Source: Gymnogyps californianus
Lineage: Eukaryota; Chordata; Aves; Accipitriformes; Cathartidae
Reading direction: 5' to 3'
DNA length: 64,000 nt
Assembly: GCF_018139145.2 (NCBI RefSeq)
Contig: NC_059500.1
Coordinates: 22,177,437-22,241,436, forward strand
Both the position numbers and the translations under genes were made by a program. How positions within the stretch are numbered: position 1 is the stretch's first letter; the number at the start of each line of letters is the position of its first letter. The notes under the pieces are model-generated. The model did not search any database. It was not told the origin of the DNA and worked only from the letters and a program-made list of their open reading frames with translations. Below are positions 1 to 12,000 of this stretch, piece after piece.

Positions 1-78
1 CAGCTTTAACTACAGCCCAGTTTTCAGAGTTAGTATTAACATCTCTAATATCGGCTCCTCCTCTGGCTCTAACAAAAC
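1..78 (-). CDS. YTHDC2: YTHDC2 exon 22, cut by window start (residues 952-977)
   Basis: Encodes [20 protein letters not shown] and WAVVKA, the helicase C-terminal region approaching the OB-fold. The acceptor is TTTCTTCAG. The exon continues past position 1; the remaining exons, including the YTH domain, are outside the window. Confidence 0.93.
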
Positions 79-3000
79 CTGAAGAAAGAAGAGGACAAAA
101 ATGTGTTATATTTGCTTGTATTTAAGATCTACTTTTTTGCTTCTCAAAAGGAATTTGAAAAAAAAAAAAAAGTGAAATAAGCTACAAATTTGTTGCATTT
201 TTCACCACTGCCAACCTTAACAGCACCAAGAAGAAACCATTATACTGAAATCCTTCTGATAGGGGGTTTTATACAAACACAGAATAGGATTACTTTTTAC
301 AACACAAAGACATTTCCTATGGCAATAATTTATTAGAATGTAAAAATCCAAGGAAACATATCTCACACTGAAAGCCAGTGGCATGTGGAACAATCAGGGT
401 GCTTTCAGTTACATCAGCTGCTCCCCAGCCACACTTCCTCACTCTAGTATCTGCACCATGCCCAGCATGAATGTGTACTGGTCTGTTTCAAATTAAGGAA
501 GGAAAATGACACCAGTGAACACTATTCTTTTTACAATTTGTATACACTTGTACTAGGTATACACTTGACTCCAAAACTATGTTAAAATTTTTTCCAAGCT
601 ATTTACCTGAGGCCCTAAGCTGGCCAAGCAACTGTGTTCTCATTCCTATGATGATTTCCATCGTGGCTTGAGACAGGAAGTTCTTTTCACAGAAGGCTCT
701 CTCCCAGCCATCACTACGGGCCTTCTGCCACGCCTGTAAAGATTTTTTTTTTTTTTTTTACATTTGCCTATTAATTTGATTAGCTAAAATTAAGAAATGC
801 TCTTTTTTTAGAAAATGACATTTACATCAATAAAATGAAGGCAAAAACCATTCTGAAAGAAAGGAAATGTATCGAACCAGATTTTTTTTTTCTGGTTAAG
901 CACTAGATTCTCTTTACCCATTCCCTAAATTAACATAATAATCATTATGTTATTATAAGATCATTATATTAAGTTATTATAAAGATCATCATGTTAAGAT
1001 TGTTATTTTAAGTTATCAGTGTCGCAGGACATACAGTGGCACCTTGTTGGAACATTCAGAATTTAACCAGGTTTAAAAACATTAAAAAATCTGACAAAAA
1101 GTGTTGCCTCACAAATTTATGAGTCCAATATACAGGAAAGCCACTAGGCAAAAATAAAGTTTCTTCTCCAAGGACTTATTCATAGTCTATCATTCTACAT
1201 CCAACTTGACTGGTACATCATTTACTTTGCTAAGTGATCTACTGCGATTAGTACTCTTTCTGAAGATGAAATAATACCTGGAAAGCCCTGAGAAGCGCCA
1301 TATGGTCACTAAATGTTCCTGCAGTAAAACGTTTTCTACACAGCATGGCTGCACGCTTTTGAGAGGCCAGTGTAGGTAGGACAAAAGGGTCTCGATATGC
1401 AAGAGTGCAAGCAATAGTAAGAATAGGATCCAGGCACTTCAAAACAACAGCACACAACACCATTTTACCAAGGTGTGGCTCTACTGGTAATTCAGTGAGA
1501 TGATAACCAAGTTCAGTGAGATCTTCCCAAGGGTCCATGGCATCTATTGTCTGTTTAAAAAAAAAAAAGGGGGGGGGGGGGGGGGGGGGGGGATGGGGGG
1601 GGGTAAAGTGGACAAAATTAATTTACAATACAAGCAGAAAGGATGTAAATACTGGACATTAAGTAGACTTGTTCCCAAACACTAAGAGAGCAAGTCAAAC
1701 TCTTAACAGTTTGACATGAGATTTTTTAAGCACTCTCTTCCTTTCACATGGAAAAATACATCCACACACATAAAATGAAAATAGACAACACACAAAAACT
1801 CAAAGCATCCTTAAGTAACCAAACAACAGTCTCAGCAGAAACAAAACTCAGTAAGATATGTTGCCACACCACAAATACAGAATGAAATACAACTCCCATC
1901 TAAATGTATTCCTCTGCTGACCTTAAGCATTTGCACGGCATTTCTCACAATTAAAGCTGGTGGAGGATCAGGAGCTTTCATAAGAAAGTCAATAATTGGA
2001 CAATTAATTGGAGCCAGAAGTTTTGTGTGTAAACAAAGCTCCTGAAAGTTAAAAAGCAAAAAAAGATTGTTAAGATTGGGGGGGGGGAGGACACACACGA
2101 CAAACAACACAACACTTTTTTGGAGTTAATAGCATGGTTTGATGATAATACATTTTTTAAAAGCTAAAATTTCTAACTGAACGTGCACCTGAAGCGGCAT
2201 TCTTAGAAGTTCTGGAGTCTGAAATTCCAACATATTCTGAAATCGGAGCCTGCTGAAGAGACGAAAACAGACTCCAGGCTGACAGCGCCCAGCCCTTGAA
2301 AATAAAATATAGGAAGTTGTTGAAAATTAGAATTTCTTTTTAAAAAAAATTAAAAAATAAAAAACCAACACACACACACAAACTTAGAATGGAAATGTAG
2401 AAACAGGTCTGAGAAAAAGATAATTTTGTCATTAAGTCCCACACATGAGGTGAGAGTTTTCCAGTACATGGATTATTTTTGATAGTATGGAAGTGTGTTG
2501 TTATAATTCTACCCCAACACTGAAAGATCTGGAGAAACAAAAATAAGGCCTATCTAAAAATAAAGTGATGCGGGTTTTTTGCTAACCTAAGATCAATCCA
2601 AATCTCAACTGTCCTTTGCTGTAAGGAATATAAGTTGTAAACTTCCCTCCTTCCTCTTCACATCCCCCAAACAGTTGGAAGTTACTCTGGGAGTAAAAGG
2701 TAGAATGAAGACCAAACAACTTGTGAGTGAGGGGACAGAGACAGCAAATGCTCACATTCATGCTCAAATTCCTGCAGGTTAATGCCAATATCATATCACC
2801 AAACATAGGCATTTGTTGCTACATATCCTTTTAGCCCTCACCCAGTGTTGGGAAGAATATGATAAAGGCCTGTTAAGTCATGAATAGTTTGGACAAGGCG
2901 AATAAGGAATCACTGCTCAATGTCTCTTCTAATATAGAGAGGAAGGGGCATCAATTAAAAACTAGCAATAGGCAGCCCTTTGCCCACAGGTAAGTTGTGA

Positions 3001-6000
3001 AACACCCTATTGGACACTGTGGCTGCTGGTGCTACATGGGAGAAAGAGGAAGGAGAAGAAGTTTATGACGGGAAAACAACCTAGACCTAATGTAAGCTTT
3101 GGGAAATTCCTGTGTGTCACTCTTCTACAACTTGGGAAATGACTCCAAGGAAATACATGCTGACCCTTACTCTTCCGCAGAGAATTAGCATTGGCCATTG
3201 TCCAACACGATACTGGACTAGGCTAGTAACATTACCCAGTGTGGCTGCTATTACGTTGTGTACTTTATCCTTAACATATAGGACGGTGGATATCTGCAAA
3301 ATAAAATTCAGTATGAAGCATTTATTACCTGCCTTTTCTCTGGATAGCACTGGCTTTTGAAATCCACACCATTTTTAGCATTGTAACACAACTCAGTGCA
3401 TCAAAAGACTTCTACAAAAGCAAAGCAAGGAACATAAAAACAAGATTGAATAAGGTACATGAAATAAAAGCTACTAATGACTTAGATCATCAACAGAAGT
3501 TCTCTAAAAAAAAATTAATATAAGCACCAGCAGCTTCTGGCACAAAGGTATGTTCTAAAGTACTTAGTTTCAAGTGAATTCATCCTACCTCCTTTGCAGT
3601 ATCTTTGTGCTACACAGTTTTCTAGTCACTAGGTAATTTAAAGTCAATAAAAGACATTGATTGTGTTTTGTGGTATCACAAACCAAGCAAAAATATGTTG
3701 TTATAGTGAATAAAGTTTTCCTCTTTGTCTCACTTGGAAATTACATCCTTATTTTCCTACATTTGATGAAAAATTACAAAAAAATTGTATTACCAGGAGA
3801 ACTTCAGAAATTTGGTGTGCATATCTCCTATGAAATCCAATTTTATTTTCTAAGCCATATACTAGGTCTTAAACTGCCTCATTATGTTATGTTACTTTTC
3901 TTGCACAAGTAATTAGGGAATGGGCATTCAACAGATCAAAAACAGTGCTTAAAAACTTAACGGATTAGACTTGGGCTAGACACAATAGTGGGACAAAGGG
4001 AATTCCCAGTGTTCTCTAAGTCTCAGGAAGATGGTGGTCTAAATTGATGGACTTGTTTTAAAAATCAAACAGAAAAACCAAATTAAAAAAAAAAGATCTA
4101 GATATCAATGTGCAATAGCTTTTACGGGTTTTTAAACAGCTATTTACAGTATTTGTCATAAAACAAATGGATGTCAAAACTTCTCTAGTGAGTTTTGTTG
4201 CTTGACATGCACTAGCTCTCAGCCTACTTAAAAAAAAAAGGTCTCTCAAATTTATGTATCATGTATTTTGAAATAACACTAGGAAGTTTACTTCCCAAAG
4301 AAAGTTTAAGCCAATCATACCTCTTTCATCTTGCCTGAGTCAATAACAAATACAACATCATTGACTGTTATGCTGGTTTCTGCAATATTAGTAGAAAGAA
4401 TCTGCAATTAAAAAAAAAAAAACTATAGTAACTGTAAAAGCAAAGACAAAATAGATCAATATAATATCTGACAGAGTCCTCTGATACTTGCTATTTTGCG
4501 GACGCCAGAAGGTGGACTTTTAAGCACCTTCTTCTGATCCAAAGTCTGCATATTTGAATGAAGCATGAAAACTTGGTATCTAATGCAAGACAAAGAGCAC
4601 ATTTTAAGAATCTTTAAAAGAAACAATAAAAACTCAAGACAACCATAGAAACTAGAGGGTTTACCTGTGAGCATTATCAGCAAATCTCTTGTCATCAAAA
4701 AGAATACGGTCCCTCAGGCTAACTATCTCATCATATCCAGGAAGAAATATTAAAATAGCTCCTAAAAAAGAAGTTGGTTTACAGAGTTAAACAGAAAATT
4801 CACTTCAAATACATGTCAGTACTGCGTATACTAGCACTCGGAAGGCTTCACCTATTTGGTATTACTGAAAAAAGAGCACAATTCATCAGAAGTTGAATCC
4901 ACAGCAGTTTATTGGGAGTGTGTGTGTATATACCTACCAGCATCACAACTATGACAGATGTTATAAAGTAAGTGCATAATCAGGTCCAGATCCACTTTTT
5001 CATCATCAAAACTGTGATGATAAGCTTTCAACAGTTCTCTGTCCTCTGCACTAATGTCACTACCACTTGTTTGGACCAGGGAACTTTCATCCAGATTTCC
5101 AAATTCCACTGAAGCACTAAAATATACAAATACACAGGCCAGAGTCAAAGTGCTTTGGGTTTGCATTCAGCCATCAATTCAAATTTATATCAAGACCAAT
5201 AAGACTACTTGTCTCGAATATTAAAGTGTAGCAGAAGAGCATCTCCACAATACTGTTCACTGATTTAAGTGTTAATCCAGCAAAGCACGCAACTTCAATT
5301 TTTAGCATTAACTTTCATTTTATTATACTTCACTGAAACACAACCATAAGCAAGCATGACAGAACTCAAAGAATAAAGACACCATTTGTTTATCTGTTAA
5401 AGGAAAAATATTTAAAAGAAACGTATTTTCCAAAAACTTCCCTACCATAATGGTTAAGCATACCAGAAATCACACTAAGAGAAATTACAATAATATAGGT
5501 CTCTACAAAACTGTAACTAAACTATGATAACTGTAAGTTAATCAAAAACCAATTCTTGAATGGCCTAGTGTACGTTACTCATATAAAGTTTCTTTAATAA
5601 GGCTATCATGCATCAGCTATATACAGGTAAAAAACACACAATAGATTTGTTTCCAAAATAAGCACCTGAAATTAAAATGGTACATGGCATAGAATCGGCA
5701 TATCCTCTGCATATTTAAGTTACTATAATCACATCCTGCCTAGATACATAATCATGACAGGAATGTCCATATCAAGATGATAAACACTAATAATATAAAA
5801 GAAGTCCTACACCACTATAACTATATTTATCCTAGGAGTTGTGCAAACATAATCACTATGATACTGAATACAAACAAACTTTTTTTAAACTAACTACGTT
5901 TTCAAAATATTCTTATTCTCAAATAAATCTTGCTATTTAGGCCAGATTTTAAAGCATAAAAAGCTAAAAACTGTTCTGATTAAAAGAAGACAAAACATAA

Positions 6001-9000
6001 GTTTCCCTTCACCATGTTATACAACTGTTTCTGCAAAGTAGTTATAGCTTACCTGTAGGACTCCAACAGGTCAACCACCTCTGTCTGTCCAAAGCGCTTA
6101 GCCCAGTCCAAAGCCATCCTGAAGAGTTGCATAAAAATCTTTATTAATTTCTCACTTCAAAAGATACATACGAATAGCATGTTACGTGAGGAGACAACTG
6201 ACACTGCACTTTTCTAACAATTTCTGCACTATTGTTTAGTCAGTGCTGTTATTGCTGGATCTGCAGCTTCCCATTTTGAAGTGCATAAACAGGTGTAATA
6301 GCTACATGATTTTTAGATAACGGCCAATCTTTACCAAGAAAGAATCCCAGTTTTACACAGAAGTACCTGCAAACATGCAGAAGGAAATGAGGAGGAAGAA
6401 TGTGCCATTCCTTCAAAAACCACACACCAATGTGCAGAGATAAGCCATGCCTTTTTGCAGTACCCTTTATTAGCTCCTTTAAATCATCCCACGAAGTCAT
6501 ACCCCAGACATTTTCCTCCAAAATGTGTGAAAACATTGGGCTTTTTGATGTCTTATGGAAGTTGCCCTCCTCACAATGCAGTTCACTCTGTTTTCCTTTT
6601 AAACTGCATTCCTTCCCAAGTTTTTCAAGTGGTAGTACCAAATATCAAACCCTTGGAATCCCAATTCTTATCTTTCCATATTACGATTATTTACTATAGT
6701 TCCCTGTTTATATGAAGACACAATTCATGGCCACAAAAATCTGAATTTTTACAGATTCACAAATATTTTTACAAGATACAACACATTTACAGATATAACA
6801 CAGCAAAGATCTTTGCACCTGTAGTACACTATTTTAAAATCTGATACAGGTTACTCTCTTAAAATAAGAATCGCCAAAAATTTTGGGTCTAATTCAATCA
6901 ACCCAGTGAGAAAGACTGCAATTTTTCTTCTAACCAGTGTGTTAAACCAGACTAATTGAAACCAAGAGTGTATATCCCATATTCGAGACTGTTTAATTCA
7001 GAATTCAATTTAGAATTTACAGAAAACAATGTGATAAACAGAAGTTAGAAATTGTTTGGACTGTCAAAACCTATCAGTGCTTACAGGAGTCTGATAAGAT
7101 AGCGAATTAGTTTAGATGTTATAGAAATTCCTTTCTCATTTGTATACTGTCAAATAAATCTATCTTTTAGTTTATCTGTCTGTTTTTACCAGCCATTGGA
7201 TGATTTGCAGTGGATACTTGCTCCCATACTGATCAGCTGTTCTACTTGACTCAGAAAGCCTCTCCCTGAGGCAATCATTAGTGCAGTCGCGCTGGTTTCA
7301 CTGTGCCTATAATCAACTGAGAAGTACAAAAACCATCAGCAAACCAATACAAATGTTGTTATTTTTTCATCTAAATGTAGTATATGACTTTCAAAACCCA
7401 TCCCAAAGAGAATTTGTTTCCTCACTTCTTACCACCAGTCAGTTCATGTGAATTTAACACTATTTTAGAAACATACTATAACATCTGTCAATACTTCAAC
7501 AAGTAGAACAACAAACTGCTAAGCTCGTTAATTCTGCTAACCCTACTAATTTTTTCAATAGGCATCAGAATTCAAAGGTAACAACATTTGAAATTGGAGA
7601 TAAAGTAGCCAGAGAAATTCAAGTCATTTTGTCGTTGTTTTTCTCTTATGTAGTAAGATAAGAAACTTACCACTGACATTTTCCGTTAAAATGAGATGGA
7701 ACACCTGAGCAAAGGAATCAATATCTTTATGCAACCAGATGTCAGAGAGACAAGAATCCATTTCTTTTATTAGCCACGGTTCAAGACAATTTACATCTTT
7801 TTCAGTCTGAAGAGGAAATACAGTATTGAAAGATGAATCTCTTCAAAGAGTGGTCTTTATTCTTATATATTAGACACGAAGAATTTGAACAGTTAGTTTT
7901 CCAGGTAACAACCAGAAATACAGCATTCAGATATCAGTTAAAGCATTTATTGTATCATATGCAAGTACTTTAAACAATGGCATTCTAGCCATTTGATCTA
8001 AACAAAAGTTACGTACAACCATCATAATTGAAAAGCACACTTTAGCTAGAGCAGTTCATGCTAATAAAAAAAAAAATCATGTTTCAAAATATGTTAATAT
8101 CCTTCTAGAAACTCTACAGGAGTAATATCTTTATAAAACAGTTTTTAAATGGGTAGTAATAATATAACGCAGATTTAAACATCTCTTCCAACAAAAGGAA
8201 AAACTTACCAGTTGATTAAATACTGTGTCACCACCGTCATCCAACATATTATACTCTTCAGTTGTACTTGGGACAGATCTTTGTCTCTGAGATTCCAGTT
8301 TGCTATTATTTTCTTGAGCAGAACACCACTCAGTAAGAGTGCTTTGCTGTTTTTCTTCTAGAATGCATAAAGTATTTCCAAAAAAAGTTTTACAGTCATC
8401 TTAATTATCCATTGTTTTCAGTTACAAAAAATATTTATATAAAGTCAAAGTTTTACCTATTCAATCTCTTTTATTTAATCTAGAACGCTGTTACCAGTCC
8501 AATATAAATTGCATGATTAAAGGCACCCAAAGTGCACCACTGCAAACATCTGCTATAACAACAAGGTAAAAAATACCATTTGGGTGCTTAACCCCCTAAG
8601 TCTCCAGTATTCTAACTTATTGCATTCAAATGAGCTTCCTAAGTAAGTATTTTCACAATTCTCAGTCCAGATCTTTCTCCAGAAGTGAAATACCGAAAAG
8701 AAGTGATATAGCTCCTGCATGTAACAACCAATTTTTGTGTACAAGTAGAAGAAACAGTAGAAGACACCAGTGCCTTAACTGAGCTTTTCTATCCACAGTG
8801 ATCAGAGCTAAGCACCACGATAAACGCACAGTTAGGAATGTATGTTATAGCTTTTGGTTTTGCCTTTTTTCCTTTTTTTTTTTTTTTTTAAATACACACT
8901 AGGATCACTACTTTCAGTTGTCAGGAAAACTTCTCAAATAATATATCTACTTAATAAACTGAAAACCAACTATATTAAGTTCACGTGTGTTAATGCTTCT

Positions 9001-12000
9001 GGACTATATATATTAAAATACATCCATGTCTGAAGAATGTAGGGAAAAATGTTACTAATAGGAACCACTTCTCTGCAAGATGTACAAAATCCTGCCCTCT
9101 TTAATGGCTGCACTTTAATTTGCACCCAGAAGTCAGCACATAGTATCTTCTGCTTCTATATTTTTCATGTGGGCAAAGCCCCCAATTATATACAATTCTA
9201 CTCCACAATAATAAGGAAAAATACAACATTTATCAACTGAAAGCAAAATTAATGCAACCATTGAAAGAAAGTGAAATTTTTTTTTTTTAAGTTACATAAT
9301 CTACATCAATAATGTAAACATCAAGAGCTTAAAGAGACTTGCTGTCATCTAATCATGTCTCATTTAATACTCTGACTTGGGAATTTTAACAGAGATTCAA
9401 CCTATTTAGTTGTTCAATCAATCAATGAGACTCATTGCCAACTCTAACAATTAAAAAGACCACCAACCTCGCTGCTTCTCTTTTTTGTACTTTAGCATCT
9501 CTTTGTTTGTATACCCAGTGCTTCGTAAAATGTCCTCCAAAAACATCTCTTTAACTTCAAAAGGTCTTCCTTGTACTGAAAGTATAAATAATTCATAAAA
9601 TGTTAGATATTCCCTAGCTTCATTTATAGTCTTAATTTTTAAAAAAGCATTTTTGTAGACACAAAAAGTGAATTAAACATTATTAGGGCCTGATTTAAGG
9701 AATTATTACTTTTCTTGAAAAGTCTTGTAAGAGTATCTTCACTGGAGTTTATTTTCTTAAGATTACTGGGCCACAAAACAAAATATCATATCAAAAGGGA
9801 AATGCCAGCTGGGTACGTTGTTTCTCATTAACCTCTTCAATTCTATGAAGTGTATAGCAAGAGATGCTCATAAGATTGACAGTTATTAATCGCCATTTTA
9901 TCAAAATGAGAAAAAGAAAATAGCCATTTTTGTTTAGGGTTACAAAAAAGAATTTACTGTGTAAAACTGCCACCTGGATTACAAAATCTAACAGCAATTA
10001 ATACAGCTTCAGTGCAAGATCCCACAAGCAGATTGCCACCTTTGTATTAAACTACTTTTTTTCATGAGAAGTATATGAGGAGATGGACTTCTCTCAATTT
10101 CCTCAATCGCTTCAGCCAAATTTGGCTTTTTTTACTGAATATACCTGATAAATGAGACATTCCAATGGTCTTTATCACCTACTAATTTACCCTGATTTCT
10201 TTTCAATATCACTGTTTTCTAAAGTTTATTTATGGACATTAAAGCATTCTTTTTCACAGAAAGAATTAAAATCTCTACATTTTGATTTCTGATTCCTTAG
10301 CAGACATTTGCCATAGCTGAGTTTAAATCATCTAGGACTTTTCTCTTCTTCAGAAAGAACAAGCTACTATCCACATACTTAGAAGCTGTCATGGAGGAAG
10401 TCTTCCAACATTGATCACAAACTCTGTGTACTACAGGAACCCACAACTACAAAATGTTGGTTCCTGCAGTCAGGATTTTGTCAGCTGTATTGTTGAAGGA
10501 GGATCAAATCTTTTTCATGACAATAACAGACAAAGTATCTAAAGCCTCTCCTTTTAATTCTTAACTTCTCAAAAATGGAAAAAGGAAAGTGTCTTTTCAA
10601 TTGTGATTAGCCTGTGAAGACTAGTATGTGACAACAGTATAACCACCGAGGTAAACTGGACAAAGAGACTGTCATCAGAATTTCCTGAATAAACATATTT
10701 ATCTAAATGAACAGGAAGCTACAAGAACATGAAACTGGAAAGCCACACAACAATTATAACTGAGGCTTCCCCTCTTCAAAAAAAATTTGGAAGACACTGA
10801 AATCATGTGTAATTTCCAGATTCCTGCCTCCAACAAGTTGCAAGCCTTATTTTACTAGGCAGAAATTCAGAACTGGGAACTAGAAATAAACACTTCTATC
10901 TGTAAAAAAAATAGATTTCTTTTTGAGGAACATTCACTAAAACAAACTGATGACTTGTACAGAAGATCTAAAGAAAGTGATCCTACCCATGTCCTGGGAC
11001 TGTCAAGCTCCTTAAAAAAAGGCTGACATACAGAGTCTACTTGATTGTTTTGAGAAGAAAGCATTTCTCTTAAAAGCTTCTTTTCAAAACACGTTATACT
11101 TAGACATCATTGTTGAAAAAGAAAGAGGACTGCAAGGTGCCAGAGGAGGTCACCCATGCAGAAAACTTGCAAGCCAGGAGGGTGAAGAGAGAGAGGAAAA
11201 AAAAAGGCATCTCCCACACATCTATGTTTTACCTCTACTAAAGGTCAGTCAAATGAAATTAAAACAGCAATAATGATAACTTTTCTTTGCATTTGAATGT
11301 AATCTAACTGCAGATTACTGAGTCAAACATAAATTAACATAAATTGCCATGTCTTTTCTCAATGTTTACCTAGATTAACAGCTACTAATTTCCTTTAAAA
11401 TAAAGCATCCTGTGATTAAAACACAGAAACTCAATTTGCCTAGGACTGTATTTCTGAAGTGACCAGGTGTATTTATGTTTCATCTAGTAACCAGTAGCAA
11501 TCTCTGTGACGTCTGAAGAACTAGAATCTGGAATGAATTAATATATATCACACTCCTGTAGGTCCTAGGGTCTATATCACCATGGAGATCAGCACTAAGA
11601 ACCTTTTCCTGCTTCTTGAATTGAACATGGTGGGGGCCAGGACAACCCTGCACTTACCGAACTCCCTGTGATAAAAACACTTCACCCTGAAGTAGGTGCA
11701 AATAGTTAAGAAACAACAAAAATGAACAAAGAACGAACAAGCATTACTGTAATTCTCAGTGTATTTATCCTGTTCCCTTACTCAGAATGGTTTGCTACAG
11801 TTTAATAAGATCTATAAGTCCTGAGGCAGGTATACACAGATTGAAGAGGTTACATAAATACTTACTGTGTATTACTGGGCAACTTCCAAAATACCTAATA
11901 AAGAGATTTGCATCTAGAGCAGCACTAGAAATAATTAGTTTTAAATTAGTCTGTTTTTGCAACACATCTCTCAGTTTTATTAACAAGAAGTCACTGAACC

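Larger units (their letters stand above)
2295..4320. other. YTHDC2 introns 17 and 16
   Basis: Intron 17 (2295-3328) and intron 16 (3412-4320) are AT-rich single-copy-looking sequence with short A runs and a (CA)n. No mobile element was recognised. Confidence 0.6.
5117..9467. other. YTHDC2 introns 12 to 8
   Basis: Introns 12 (5117-6052), 11 (6119-7189), 10 (7317-7670), 9 (7807-8208) and 8 (8358-9467) are AT-rich with poly-T/poly-A runs, such as one near 8873-8889. No repeats or RNA genes were recognised. Confidence 0.6.

Noticed and set aside
1500..1685. Plus frame with a poly-glycine stretch
   Set aside because: It is the antisense of exon 20 and the G24 homopolymer.
4482..4487. GT donor four bases into YTHDC2 intron 15
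   Set aside because: Using it would add four bases and break the frame into exon 16, whereas the GC donor preserves the conserved protein.
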